A DNA stretch of 64,000 nucleotides, taken from the NCBI RefSeq assembly GCF_018326005.1, contig NZ_AP021903.1:3009501-3073500 (forward strand), in the 5' to 3' direction. The position numbers and the translations under genes were made by a program. Source of the stretch: Pseudomonas sp. Seg1 (GTDB taxonomy: Bacteria > Pseudomonadota > Gammaproteobacteria > Pseudomonadales > Pseudomonadaceae). Below the pieces are notes generated by a model. It did no database searches. It saw nothing but the letters and a program-made list of their open reading frames with translations, and was not told where the DNA came from. Shown here in pieces: positions 1 to 8,080 of this stretch. Position 1 is the first letter of the stretch. Every line of letters starts with the position of its first letter.

Positions 1-180
1 TCATTCCTTGAAGTGATGAGTAGAACCGCCAGCCTACAGTCGCCACGCACAATTGACCATTGACTTGCCGGCTGGGCTCGGGCTAATTTCCAGTCCATGA
101 CTTCCACCGTATTGCGCTGCCAGCCAAGCATTATTACCGCCATTCCTCATTTGGCGGGCTAGCTCACGACTGCAGCACCC
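1..180. other. No supported gene
   Basis: I see no convincing gene here. On the plus strand a reading frame open from the window edge closes with TGA at 61-63 and could be the last 20 codons of an upstream gene, but it is too short to identify. A minus-strand frame crosses the region but overlaps the terminator and the dehydratase start, so I treat it as spurious. Confidence 0.4.
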
Positions 181-204
181 AACCCGCCCTAGAGGCGGGT
201 TTTT
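181..204 (+). terminator. Rho-independent terminator
   Basis: A perfect 8-bp stem (AACCCGCC / GGCGGGTT) with a 5-nt loop runs directly into a T-tract on the plus strand. It probably ends a transcript that begins left of the window. The dehydratase start lies about 80 bp downstream. Confidence 0.7.
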
Positions 205-284
205 ACTTTCTGTCTCCCGGGTTTTAACGAAAAACACCTTCCCCTGTCGGAGTCGCGGCAGTGGAGGTGAGTCAGGAGACGATG

Positions 285-1289
285 ATGAACGACCCGCAAA
301 CCCTGCTTGAGCACTACGTGAAGAAGATCCTCGCCGCGCCGGTTTACGACATCGCGGTGCGTACGCCGCTGCAGGCTGCGCCAGCCTTGTCCGAAGCATT
401 GGGCAATCGCATCCTGCTCAAACGCGAAGACCTGCAACCGACGTTCTCCTTCAAGATCCGTGGCGCCTACAACAAACTGGTGCAGTTGAGTGTTGAACAG
501 AAAGCACGCGGGGTGATCACCGCATCCGCCGGCAATCATGCTCAAGGTGTGGCGCTGGCGGCACGTGAACTGGGCATCTCGGCAACCATCGTCATGCCCT
601 CGACAACGCCTGAACTCAAAGTCCTCGGTGTGCGCAGTCGCGGCGCCGAAGCGCTGCTGCACGGCGAGAGCTTTCCATTCGCACTCGCCCATGCGCTGCA
701 ACTGGCCGAAGAGACCGGCCGCACCTTCGTTTCCCCCTTCGATGACCTTGACGTGATCGCCGGCCAAGGCACCGTCGCGATGGAGATCCTGCGCCAGCAT
801 CAAGGCGCGCTGGACGCGATCTTCGTCCCGGTGGGTGGTGGCGGTTTGATCGCCGGGATCGCGGCGTACGTCAAATATCTGCGCCCGGAGGTGCGCATCA
901 TCGGCGTCGAATCCGAGCACTCAGCTTGCCTGAAAGCGGCCCTGCAAGCGGGCGAACGGGTGGTGCTGCCCACGGTTGGCACATTCGCTGACGGCGTGGC
1001 CGTGGCGCAGATCGGCGAGTACGGATTTGAAGTGTGTCGCTTTTGCGTGGATGAGGTGATCACCGTCAGCAACGACGACCTCTGCGCCGCGATCAAGAAC
1101 ATCTACGACGATACCCGCTCGATCACCGAACCTTCCGGCGCCCTGGCCGTGGCCGGTATCAAGCAATACGTGGCGCGAACCGCTGTGCGCGGTCAGACCT
1201 TCGTGGCAATCGACTCCGGTGCCAACATCAACTTCGACAGTTTGCGACACGTTGCCGAGCGCGCCGCTGTGTGCGGCGCCCCCGCGTGA
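285..1289 (+). CDS. Threonine/serine dehydratase, PLP-dependent, catalytic domain only
   Basis: This protein should deaminate L-threonine to 2-oxobutanoate (or serine to pyruvate) in the cytoplasm. It aligns along its length with the catalytic domain of IlvA: the PLP lysine is in the SFKIRGAY motif, the SAGNHAQG motif follows, and the phosphate-binding GGGGL loop is near the middle. It is about 334 residues and stops where IlvA would enter its C-terminal ACT-like regulatory domains, so isoleucine feedback control is not expected. An in-frame GTG at 261 and ATG at 282 exist, but AGGAG at 274-278 is best spaced for ATG 285. It could be biosynthetic or catabolic; the sequence does not decide. 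Confidence 0.88.
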   Translation: MNDPQTLLEHYVKKILAAPVYDIAVRTPLQAAPALSEALGNRILLKREDLQPTFSFKIRGAYNKLVQLSVEQKARGVITASAGNHAQGVALAARELGISATIVMPSTTPELKVLGVRSRGAEALLHGESFPFALAHALQLAEETGRTFVSPFDDLDVIAGQGTVAMEILRQHQGALDAIFVPVGGGGLIAGIAAYVKYLRPEVRIIGVESEHSACLKAALQAGERVVLPTVGTFADGVAVAQIGEYGFEVCRFCVDEVITVSNDDLCAAIKNIYDDTRSITEPSGALAVAGIKQYVARTAVRGQTFVAIDSGANINFDSLRHVAERAAVCGAPA

Positions 1290-1295
1290 TGGCGA

Positions 1296-1601
1296 TCAGG
1301 GCAGCATCGGGCGCAGGAAGCTGCGCTCGTAGCTGACGATGAACTTCTTCTCGACCAGTGATTGCACCAGCGCAGTACTTTCCGGATCGGTCAGTGCGAT
1401 GTGCCGGTAGCTTTCGTAATCCGCCAGCGACGGAAAACTGAACAGGCAATAGGCGATGTTGCTCGCACCCTCGGACGGCAGAAAGTAGCCGTGATGAGTG
1501 CCGCCCAAGCGTTCGACAATGCCGAGCCAGGCCTTGGCGTAGGCCTCGAATTCGGCCAGTTGATAAGGGTCGATCACGTATCTGACGTGGCAGGTAATCA
1601 C
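1296..1601 (-). CDS. NIPSNAP family protein
   Basis: A 101-residue protein with the ferredoxin-like dimeric barrel pattern of NIPSNAP proteins: an N-terminal strand (ITCHVRYVIDP), a helix containing EAYAKAWL, the GGTHHGYFLPSEG segment, and a C-terminal S-F-L-R-P end. The molecular role of bacterial NIPSNAPs is poorly known; they are often small cytosolic oligomers and no catalytic residues can be named. It converges with the dehydratase, leaving six bases between the stops, and ecotin lies just upstream on the same strand. Confidence 0.82.
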   Translation of the reverse strand: MITCHVRYVIDPYQLAEFEAYAKAWLGIVERLGGTHHGYFLPSEGASNIAYCLFSFPSLADYESYRHIALTDPESTALVQSLVEKKFIVSYERSFLRPMLP

Positions 1602-1622
1602 CGATGACGCTCCTTGCTCAGA

Positions 1623-2108
1623 TTATTCCTGAATGGCGGTGCCGACTTTGTCCGAGGCGGACCAGATGCGAAAACGCACTTCGACGTCCGACGGGGCATA
1701 CACCACTACCGGCAACTTGCTGTTGTACCGCAGCATGAAACCGTCGCCGACGACCGGCACGAACGCGCGTTTCTTCTGCGAGCCGGGCGGGCAGGCCATC
1801 ATTGTGCTCATCGGGCCGATAACCTTTTCCAGTCGGTAGAACGAGTAACCCCAGCCTTCGAGGTTTTTCTCGTCCAGAACCCCGCCCAGACGCTGGCGAT
1901 TGCAATCCACTTCGAGAGTTTTGCCCGCGAGAATCTCGACCTGGAAGTTCTCTTCCTGATCCTGCTTGGGCAGATGAATGACCTGGCGCGTGAAGCCCGC
2001 TTCAGCCTTGGGATACGGCGCGACATCTTCCAGTTTCGCTGCGTGGGCGACAGTGGAAAGGCTGGCGATAATCAGGCCGGTGGTCGCGTAAGCACGGAAA
2101 GAACCCAT
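1623..2108 (-). CDS. Ecotin, periplasmic serine protease inhibitor
   Basis: Ecotin inhibits trypsin-fold serine proteases in the periplasm and protects against host or predator proteases. The 161-residue protein has a signal peptide (start [11 protein letters not shown], cleavage after THAHA-like AHA) and a mature part that follows E. coli ecotin closely: the [10 protein letters not shown] segment, [20 protein letters not shown], the reactive loop STMMACP with methionine at P1, and the [11 protein letters not shown] strand. The two cysteines that form the loop disulphide are present. The frame is open further upstream, but ATG 2108 has AAGGAGG five bases before it and gives the signal peptide. 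Confidence 0.95.
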   Translation of the reverse strand: MGSFRAYATTGLIIASLSTVAHAAKLEDVAPYPKAEAGFTRQVIHLPKQDQEENFQVEILAGKTLEVDCNRQRLGGVLDEKNLEGWGYSFYRLEKVIGPMSTMMACPPGSQKKRAFVPVVGDGFMLRYNSKLPVVVYAPSDVEVRFRIWSASDKVGTAIQE

Positions 2109-2185
2109 GGAAGCCTCCTTGCGGGTGTAGTGTGATTGACGGGCATTCTTACCGTCACTGGCGGTGAATGCAAACCGACGACGAA

Positions 2186-2229
2186 TTGCAAATTGCAGGG
2201 CCCGGACCGGCGTTTCTTGCAATTTGCAA
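2186..2229. promoter_or_regulatory. 12-bp inverted repeat between ecotin and the DUF1652 gene
   Basis: TTGCAAATTGCA at 2186-2197 is repeated as its exact complement TGCAATTTGCAA at 2218-2229, with 20 bases between. Each arm is itself nearly palindromic. A second, smaller GGCC-rich repeat (ACTGGCC units) follows at about 2229-2252. The element is in the 370-bp divergent gap between ecotin (left) and the DUF1652 gene (right) and looks like paired operator half-sites. I cannot name the regulator. Nothing else is evident in 2109-2478. Confidence 0.5.
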
Positions 2230-2478
2230 CTGGCCCAATACTGGCCAGTTCGCCAAGTGCTTGATTTCACGAGGGCCAAAACGATCCGATGAAAGGCATG
2301 GTTTATGCGTCTCTATGGTGCAGCGCACCGGATTCGGGCGCCTACACTCCAATGGGCATTTCGCAGTACAACCGTTTGTTGCACCAGGGAAACAGCGGGG
2401 ACACACCCGTGCAGGGGCAGCAAAAGCGGTCAACGTGAAAAGTTGATTGGCAGTTTCATCAATAAGGAGAGGTTCATC

Positions 2479-2748
2479 ATGTTTCTGTCTGCCTTGGAAC
2501 TACGCAATATCATTGAAAGCAGTTTTCTGCCTAAACGTTGCCAATGCACGCTGTCGCCGGACTTGTCGATGACCGTCAAGGTCTTCGGCGATCACCAGAC
2601 CGATCAAGTTGATCTGCACGTCAGCGGCATCGACGCCAGCCACCTCAATGGCTGTCGCGAAATCAACGAACTGATCGCCGGGCTGCGCTCGGATCTGGCG
2701 CAACAAGCTACGCCACACCACTACACTCCGCGCTCCCGAGCCGTTTAA
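2479..2748 (+). CDS. DUF1652 family protein
   Basis: An 89-residue cytosolic protein of a Pseudomonas-typical family of unknown function. The N-terminus (FLSALELRNIIESSFLP, then CQCT and an SMTVKVF strand) is the family hallmark, and a short acidic/hydrophobic core follows (HVSGIDASHLNGCREINELI). The frame is open for 58 codons upstream, but ATG 2479 has AAGGAGAG eight bases before it. The stop overlaps the stop of the convergent membrane protein by four bases. Confidence 0.88.
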   Translation: MFLSALELRNIIESSFLPKRCQCTLSPDLSMTVKVFGDHQTDQVDLHVSGIDASHLNGCREINELIAGLRSDLAQQATPHHYTPRSRAV

Positions 2749-3143
2749 CCAACCGCTTCACCCAGTTCGACCGTCACGCGCCGGGCCTGCACAAAACCAA
2801 GGCCCAGCGCGAACTCGACCAGCACCGCGAGCAAAATCCCGGGGCCGGCGTGGCCGTTCAGCCATTCCACAAAGCCCAGCACCGCCAATCCAAAACAACC
2901 GACGATAAAGCCGTTGCTCAACGCATTGCGCGCGATCGACACCGGCGCTCTGCGCACCAGATAAAACATCACACCCAGCGCCGCAAACAGAACCGCGCTG
3001 CGCCGTGCAACAAATCCGGCCCCCTCGGAATATTCGATACTCCAGATCGCCAACAACATGTCCGGCACCAAGCCCCAGACCAGCGCCAGCAGAAAACACA
3101 ACGAAGAAGTGAAAGTCGACAACGTGCGAAACGACAACTGCAT
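2745..3143 (-). CDS. Small four-helix membrane protein, function unknown
   Basis: A 132-residue protein almost entirely made of hydrophobic helices (about residues 11-32, 45-65, 75-97 and 100-118) with an RxxRRAPVSIARNAL loop in the middle. It is probably an inner-membrane protein. I do not recognise a characterised family. ATG 3143 is chosen because it starts directly before the first helix; the frame extends 16 codons upstream. Its stop overlaps the convergent DUF1652 stop. Confidence 0.7.
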   Translation of the reverse strand: MQLSFRTLSTFTSSLCFLLALVWGLVPDMLLAIWSIEYSEGAGFVARRSAVLFAALGVMFYLVRRAPVSIARNALSNGFIVGCFGLAVLGFVEWLNGHAGPGILLAVLVEFALGLGFVQARRVTVELGEAVG

Positions 3144-3234
3144 GGCGAATCCTTGCGGCAGTGAGGAGGGGCCCCGAGCATAACTCCGCAAAACCCTTCA
3201 CGCCTACCGCAAAGCCGCAAATCAGACGTTTCTG

Positions 3235-3504
3235 TCAGTTCTGGAAGTTGCACGCGTCAGACATTTTCCTGTAGCTGATCTCCTCGGGTTTACCGGTGTT
3301 GTCGATGTACTTCATGTCGGCGGTAATGACCTTGCACTGCATCGTGGAAGGCTCGGTCATCGAAACCACCTTCGCCACATGCAGCGGCATGCCGTACTGG
3401 TACGGCACGGCATTGGACGTGGTGGACGTGTCGTTGGCCTGGGCCAGCCCGGCGAACGCGGTGCAGGCGAGGGCGGTGGTGAGCAGGAAAGGACGAATGT
3501 TCAT
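3235..3504 (-). CDS. DUF2790 family secreted protein
   Basis: An 89-residue protein with a clear signal peptide (MNIRPFLLTTALACTAFAGLAQA) and a mature part typical of DUF2790: PYQYGMPLHVAKVVSM, then an EPSTMQCKV strand, Y-I-D and S-Y-R-K. These proteins are abundant in Pseudomonas and are presumed periplasmic; function is unknown. ATG 3504 gives the signal peptide. The longer frame to 3564 adds a charged N-terminus and is rejected. Confidence 0.85.
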   Translation of the reverse strand: MNIRPFLLTTALACTAFAGLAQANDTSTTSNAVPYQYGMPLHVAKVVSMTEPSTMQCKVITADMKYIDNTGKPEEISYRKMSDACNFQN

Positions 3505-3996
3505 GAAAGGACTCCCGTGCGACGCAAAGAGAGTTCGGCGCGGATCTGGCCGAACTTGCCGCACTGGGCGTCAGCCAACGGCTGAGGGCGTGCGGTCAGG
3601 TAGAGTCTTTGACCGCGGCGTTAAGCGATGGTTAACCCACCTGAACGCCGGCTGTCAGCGGGCAGGGTGATTTCTGCGGGACGGGTGGCGTATTCCTACA
3701 AGGGCAGATGCCTTGTCTGCTTTCGGTGGCTGGAGTGTGGCGGTTATGGTTTGGCGTCGCTGCAAAATCAGCGATTCGGGTTTGGTCACCTGAGAAGAGT
3801 TCATTGCATATGTGCCATCATTTGCGCCGCGGACATCTATGTCCGTGTAGTGCATTGCTGTGGCGGCTGTGTGCAGGACGCCTTCGGGCGAGCTGAGTTT
3901 GAACTGTTCTCGGTTGACCAAGCCTGTACATGGCCGCCTCCCTACTGTTTGGTCACAGTGCTGGCGGTTACCTTCAATACAGTTGAGTAATCATCT
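3505..3996. other. 492-bp gap with palindromic and structured sequence
   Basis: No gene is clearly supported. The stretch holds a perfect 7-bp inverted repeat with a 2-bp centre (CGGACAT-CT-ATGTCCG, 3830-3845) and a GC-rich stem-prone segment at about 3870-3890. A minus-strand frame (3655-3921, 88 codons) has protein-like composition but no ribosome-binding site or signal that I recognise. The element may be a long leader of the gene at 3997. Confidence 0.35.
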
Positions 3997-4293
3997 ATGC
4001 CAGTTATTATTCTGTCTCCCAAACGCTACATCCCCCTCAACAGCGGCGTCACCGAAAGCGCGCCCCTGGTCATCGACACCGAAGCCAATCCCAAAGACAT
4101 CCTCGAAGCCGCCGTCCAGCGCGTCCGCGCCTCGGCCGATCTGCTCGAAACCCTGCATTGCCTCTGCTTCAAACACGCTGACGTGCAAGACATTCCGCAC
4201 ATCACCCACGCGCTGTACCTGCTGACGCAGGATGGCAACGACTTGCTGCAGGTCGCGCAACAGCTGATGTTGAACTGGAAGGCGCCAGCCTGA
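3997..4293 (+). CDS. Small helical protein, resembles DUF3077/DUF6124-type proteins
   Basis: A 98-residue protein. After a short N-terminal strand (MPVIILSPKRYIPL) it has two amphipathic helices: residues about 33-60 (KDILEAAVQRVRASADLLETLHCL) and 70-95 (THALYLLTQDGNDLLQVAQQL). This architecture, with a helix rich in A-S-x-L-L, is like the small Pseudomonas DUF3077/DUF6124 proteins, but I cannot confirm membership. The ribosome-binding site is weak. It converges on the PoNi array and stops 12 bases before the terminator hairpin of that array. Confidence 0.6.
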   Translation: MPVIILSPKRYIPLNSGVTESAPLVIDTEANPKDILEAAVQRVRASADLLETLHCLCFKHADVQDIPHITHALYLLTQDGNDLLQVAQQLMLNWKAPA

Positions 4294-4304
4294 ATTTTTC
4301 GCTC

Positions 4305-4335
4305 AAAAAAGCCTGCCGTCGAAAGAGGGTAGGCT
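4305..4335 (-). terminator. Rho-independent terminator of the immunity array
   Basis: On the minus strand AGCCTACCC pairs with GG(C)AGGCT (one G-U) around a loop, followed by TTTTTT. It sits just downstream of the last PoNi gene and so marks the 3' end of the island transcript. On the plus strand no T-tract follows, so it is not a good terminator for the gene ending at 4293. Confidence 0.75.
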
Positions 4336-4355
4336 GAGTTATTTGTGAGGCCACT

Positions 4356-5150
4356 TCAGCGGGGAGTCACTTCAGTCGATTGCAGGTGCCGCGCATATTC
4401 GACCAAGTCCTTCGGGTAAGCCCAATGATCGTTCTGGCGATCATCAATCTCATACAGAAAAGCAACGGCGGCGGCCTCGAACGCCCAGTAACCGACGTAA
4501 TTACCGTCATCGTCTTCAATGTCGAGATGACTGTCATGCCAGTTGGTTTGCTCCTCTTCAAACCCGGCGTACCAACCTTCGCAATATTGCCGAAGCAGCT
4601 CACTGGACTCTGAGGCGTCCGATGCGTAAATCGCCCTGATCAGTGGGGTGTACAAATCGTGGTACCACTCATCAAGGTCTGCCCGCCCGGGTAAATCCTT
4701 GCGCAACAGATCTTCATACAACGTGTCCTCGCCAGCGTAGCCGGCCCGATCCATCAGGGTGCAGAACCTCGCCAGCAAATCGGTGCGCCGCAGCAGAATG
4801 CACAAGCTGATGACCTGAACGCATTCCTCGTATTGATCCGACCAGTCATCAATGGCCAAAGGCGAAACATTGGCACCATCGTCCAGAGCCAGCGCCCGCT
4901 GATGGATTTCATAGCAATCCACCAGCTTCTCCAGTCGCGGCAGCAAAGCGGCAATCGGCTCACCTGCGGTATAGCTGATCAGCAAAGCATTAAACGCGGC
5001 TTCCTTGAAATAAGCCGTACGCAGCGCCTGTTCCTCCTCGGGGCTGTCAGCCTGCATGGTTTGGCCCATCCAGCGGGACTCGGTTTCGTCATAAAGCCGG
5101 ATGGATTTTTGATAGTAAGAGTCAGTCAGGAACGCTTGGCGCTTACGCAT
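4356..5150 (-). CDS. PoNi-like immunity protein (DUF1910/DUF1911), array copy 1
   Basis: A 264-residue, all-helical cytosolic protein. The N-terminal half (about 1-125) matches the DUF1910 layout and the C-terminal half (about 130-255) DUF1911, which together define PoNi immunity proteins that neutralise PoNe DNase effectors. Motifs shared with seven paralogues here: DTLYEDLL, a W-Y-H-D segment, NWHDSHL and YPKDLVEYAR. It is the most diverged copy (WAFEAAAVAFLYEIDD instead of WA-EAGAIA-LYGIDD) and its base use is GC-rich like the core. ATG 5150 is preferred over ATG 5171 because it matches the paralogues' starts (MxxRQ) and has AAGGAAG eight bases upstream. The last gene of the array, ending at the terminator. 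Confidence 0.85.
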   Translation of the reverse strand: MRKRQAFLTDSYYQKSIRLYDETESRWMGQTMQADSPEEEQALRTAYFKEAAFNALLISYTAGEPIAALLPRLEKLVDCYEIHQRALALDDGANVSPLAIDDWSDQYEECVQVISLCILLRRTDLLARFCTLMDRAGYAGEDTLYEDLLRKDLPGRADLDEWYHDLYTPLIRAIYASDASESSELLRQYCEGWYAGFEEEQTNWHDSHLDIEDDDGNYVGYWAFEAAAVAFLYEIDDRQNDHWAYPKDLVEYARHLQSTEVTPR

Positions 5151-5176
5151 GCGGGGATCTTCCTTGTCCATGCAAA

Positions 5177-5710
5177 CTACTTCAGATCGATCACTGTGAA
5201 TTCACCCGGATCGGGCAAGACATCAAACCCTTGCGGCTCATCTGTTTGGCCATTCTTTGCGAAAGAGTCATAGACGATGTACTTCTCGGGCACCTCGTAT
5301 CCTTCGTTGGGAATGACCAGACGCATCTGTTCAGCGCTCAAGTACAAGAAACGCGGCAAGGCCTTCTCGGCAAAATCAATACGCTCCAGCACGCTGCTTA
5401 CTGGACTTTTGCGCAAGACGACCCCTTTGGTATAAGGCGATCCGTAGTTCAACGCAAAAATCAAAGTGGCGCCTGTGCACTTTGCCAACATTACGTCACC
5501 GACAAAATCCTGGTCGGGCATGTCCGTAAAGGCTGTTTCGATTTTGCCGTCGAATTTCACAAACAGGCGCTGCCCGTCTGCACTGGAGGTAGCGAGCAAC
5601 GCTATTTTGGTTCCGTCCGAAAGAGGGCAGGCCAACAGCGTTTGCTGCGAGTCTGCCCACGCCGGGCGACACATCAGCGTGATCAGTAAAAGGAAAAACA
5701 CTTTGTTCAT
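5177..5710 (-). CDS. Small secreted (periplasmic) protein inside the immunity array
   Basis: A 177-residue protein with a signal peptide (MNKVFFLLLITLMCRPAWA) and a mature part containing two cysteines (LLACPLSDG and LAKCTGA) likely to form a disulphide. The mature part looks beta-rich; no family recognised. Its ATG overlaps the stop of PoNi copy 2 (ATGA), so the two are probably translationally coupled. Position and export suggest, by inference only, immunity to a periplasm-acting effector, unlike the cytosolic PoNi proteins around it. Confidence 0.75.
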   Translation of the reverse strand: MNKVFFLLLITLMCRPAWADSQQTLLACPLSDGTKIALLATSSADGQRLFVKFDGKIETAFTDMPDQDFVGDVMLAKCTGATLIFALNYGSPYTKGVVLRKSPVSSVLERIDFAEKALPRFLYLSAEQMRLVIPNEGYEVPEKYIVYDSFAKNGQTDEPQGFDVLPDPGEFTVIDLK

Positions 5711-6510
5711 TTGGGGCCGATTTCATAGACGTTATTGCGAGTGGTCGACTTATGGCTTCTTGCGTACTCAACCAGGTCTTTCGGATAGACCATATGGTCC
5801 ATCTGGCTGTCGTCTATGCCGTACAGGTAAGCAATTGCCCCCGCTTCCAGAGCCCAATAGCCCACATAACTACCTTCTTCACCGTCAAGGTGCGTGTCGT
5901 GCCATGGCGCCTGTTCAAAGGTGCAGTACCAGTTGTTGCAGTATTCACTGAGAAAACGCGACGCTTCGCTCTTGTCTTCAGCGTAAATCGCCTGAATAAG
6001 CGGCGTGGAGACGTCGTGATACCACTGATCGATATCCACTCGCCCAGGCAGAACTTTGCTCAGCAAATCTTCATACAGCGTGTCTATGCAGGCGTATCCC
6101 GCATTGTCGATCAAAGAGACAAAGCGTTTTAACAAGTCAGTGCGGTGCAGCAGGATACACAGGCTGATGACTTGCAGGCATTCCTCGTATTCGTCAGGCC
6201 AGTCGTCGATGATGAGCGGTGTGATATTGGGGATTTGCTCGTAAATGGCCAGATATTTTTGCAGTTCTTCGTAACTGGCAATCAGGGTTTCCAAAGGAAG
6301 GATCAGGCTTTGTATGTCCTCTCCGGCGGTGTACAGCATCAAAATGTGCTTGAGGTGCAAGCTCTGAAAGTTTCTGGCTCGCAGAGACTTCTCCTGCTCC
6401 GGAGAGTCAGCCGTGAACAGCTTGTCTTTCCAGAATTCAAACTCTTCCTCGAAGTAGGATTTGAAACTTTCGTATCGAGCCGTAGTGAAATGTTTTTGTC
6501 TGCTTTTCAA
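5707..6510 (-). CDS. PoNi-like immunity protein, array copy 2 (TTG start)
   Basis: A 267-residue paralogue with the DUF1910 (about 1-125) and DUF1911 (130-250) layout. Conserved blocks: RQKHF near the N-terminus, LYTAGEDI, EYEECLQVISLCILLHRTDLL, DTLYEDLL, QWYHDVSTPL, QAPWHDTHL and HMVYPKDLVEYAR. A C-terminal tail of about 16 residues (STTRNNVYEIGPK) is its own. The only start matching the paralogues' MxxRQ is TTG 6510, and no good ribosome-binding site precedes it, so translation may be weak. The stop overlaps the start of the secreted protein downstream. Confidence 0.85.
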   Translation of the reverse strand: MKSRQKHFTTARYESFKSYFEEEFEFWKDKLFTADSPEQEKSLRARNFQSLHLKHILMLYTAGEDIQSLILPLETLIASYEELQKYLAIYEQIPNITPLIIDDWPDEYEECLQVISLCILLHRTDLLKRFVSLIDNAGYACIDTLYEDLLSKVLPGRVDIDQWYHDVSTPLIQAIYAEDKSEASRFLSEYCNNWYCTFEQAPWHDTHLDGEEGSYVGYWALEAGAIAYLYGIDDSQMDHMVYPKDLVEYARSHKSTTRNNVYEIGPK

Positions 6511-6543
6511 GTGTCAAGTCCGTGACGAAAGTGCGTTTGAAGT

Positions 6544-7317
6544 TTATGCGCTTGGAGCGTGCGATCTAGCGTATTCAACCAGATCCTTCGGGTAAACCAT
6601 ATGGTCTATTTGGTTGTCATCAATGCCATACAAATAGGCTATCGCCCCGGCTTCAATAGCCCAATATCCTACGTAATTTCCATTTTCGCCCTTTAAATGC
6701 GAGTCGTGCCAAGGGGCTTGCTGAAATGCGGCGTACCATTGGGCGCAATAGTTTTTTAGATACTCTGATGCTTCCCCTTTACTTTCTGCATAAATAGCCA
6801 GAATCAATGGTGAATATGTCTCGTGGAACCATTGATCTACATCGTGTCTATCAGGAAGTAATTTGACGAGCAGATCTTCGTATAACGTATCGTCCCCAGC
6901 ATAGCCCGCCCTGTCGATTAGTTGTACAAAGCGCTTAAGCAGATCGGTACGATGCAGTAGGATGCAAAAGCCAATGATCTGAACGCACTCTTCGTATTCG
7001 TCAAGCCAATCGTTTATTGCAAGTGGAGATATATCAGGTGTTCGCTGGTATTCAGCGAGTTTGGCTTGCCTAAGTTCATGTTTTGCTATCAGATCTTCAA
7101 GCAGCGGTATAAGGGAGTAGATTTCTTCCCCCGCAGTATATGCTGCCAAAAGCCTGTCAAATGCTAGTTGCTTGAAGTATGTGGCGCGCAGCGACGCCTC
7201 TTCCTCTGCTGAGTCAGACTGAAAAGTGTTTGTTTCAAAAAAAACAATTACCTCGTCATGTTCTCTCTTGAAGTTTTCGTAATGGGTTTTAGTGAAAAGA
7301 TGTTGGCGTATGTTCAC
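6544..7317 (-). CDS. PoNi-like immunity protein, array copy 3 (GTG start)
   Basis: A 257-residue paralogue with all array motifs (AYTAGEEI, EYEECVQIIGFCILLHRTDLL, DTLYEDLL, QWFHETYSPL, QAPWHDSHL, HMVYPKDLVEYAR). The W-F-H-E variant in the DUF1911 half is unique in the array. It starts with GTG at 7317, overlapping by four bases the TGA of the two-TM protein upstream (GTGA), which suggests coupled translation. Like the other copies it should be a cytosolic, helical binder of a nuclease toxin domain; its partner is not in the window. Confidence 0.86.
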   Translation of the reverse strand: MNIRQHLFTKTHYENFKREHDEVIVFFETNTFQSDSAEEEASLRATYFKQLAFDRLLAAYTAGEEIYSLIPLLEDLIAKHELRQAKLAEYQRTPDISPLAINDWLDEYEECVQIIGFCILLHRTDLLKRFVQLIDRAGYAGDDTLYEDLLVKLLPDRHDVDQWFHETYSPLILAIYAESKGEASEYLKNYCAQWYAAFQQAPWHDSHLKGENGNYVGYWAIEAGAIAYLYGIDDNQIDHMVYPKDLVEYARSHAPSA

Positions 7318-8039
7318 TGCTGAGCTTTCCCAGTTGAGTCAAGGGAAGTACCCATATTTCGCACCATTGAAGTTTGGTCTTCAAATGCGGAAACAGGTAC
7401 CCGGCTCAAAAACAGTTCCAAACCCTGCTGATACGCGTCCGCGTCCATCACATCGCTGTGTCTGGGGATGTGATAGGCCTTGCCCGTGCTGTCCAGTTTT
7501 GCGCACGCAACGGAGTAGAAGTCGAGTGTGACCTTGAGCCGCACAATATGACCCCACGCAAGTCCGCCTTTGGCGCCTTTGCCCTTGGTAAAGAACAAGG
7601 TAAAACCATCTTCATCGAATTCCAGGCGATAAGCGCCTTCAGCAGCCTTGAGTCGGGCACGTACCGTTGATTCGATCAGGCGCAGGTTTACCTTATGAAA
7701 AGGCTTGCGAGGTTTCGCACGGTTGGCGGCAATCCGCTTGCGCAAGCGACTTAGAAAGCGTTCGGAGAAGAACCGCCAGCACAACACGTATGCCACGGTG
7801 AAGAACACCAAGGCGATGAGCTTCTCTGGGCTCAACTCGCGCGCCGGGAAATAGGCGCCCAGCATGCCGCCAACCAGCCCAAGCAAAAACAAGACCGGCG
7901 CGAGCAGACGATCCTCAATGCGAGCCAGTTTGCCAAGTAGCCGGGCCCTCAGTTGATCATCCTTGAGTATTTCCTGCTCAACCAGTTTGCCGATTCTGGA
8001 CTCTGTGTGTTCGGGGGTGATGGTGTATTGCAATTCCAT
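7314..8039 (-). CDS. Two-TM protein resembling YcxB-like proteins, embedded in the array
   Basis: A 241-residue protein. Residues about 45-65 and 73-92 form a hairpin of transmembrane helices, followed by a basic stretch (RLRKRIAANRAKPRK) and a C-terminal soluble domain with alternating strands (YRLEFDEDGFTLFF, GLAWGHIVRLKVTLDFYSVACAK, AYHIPRHSDVMDADAY). That order (TM hairpin, basic linker, PH-like strands with a final IP-R) is the layout of YcxB-like proteins, which occur beside toxin systems, but the assignment is by pattern only. ATG 8039 is chosen; the frame runs on into PoNi copy 4. Coupled to copy 3 by a GTGA overlap. Confidence 0.7.
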   Translation of the reverse strand: MELQYTITPEHTESRIGKLVEQEILKDDQLRARLLGKLARIEDRLLAPVLFLLGLVGGMLGAYFPARELSPEKLIALVFFTVAYVLCWRFFSERFLSRLRKRIAANRAKPRKPFHKVNLRLIESTVRARLKAAEGAYRLEFDEDGFTLFFTKGKGAKGGLAWGHIVRLKVTLDFYSVACAKLDSTGKAYHIPRHSDVMDADAYQQGLELFLSRVPVSAFEDQTSMVRNMGTSLDSTGKAQQ

Positions 8040-8080
8040 GGTGCTGAATCCGAAATCCGTTTTCTGGGGGAGGGCAGAGT

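Noticed and set aside
34..399. 121-codon minus-strand frame at the window edge
   Set aside because: It crosses a terminator and the start of the dehydratase and has no recognisable similarity or ribosome-binding site.
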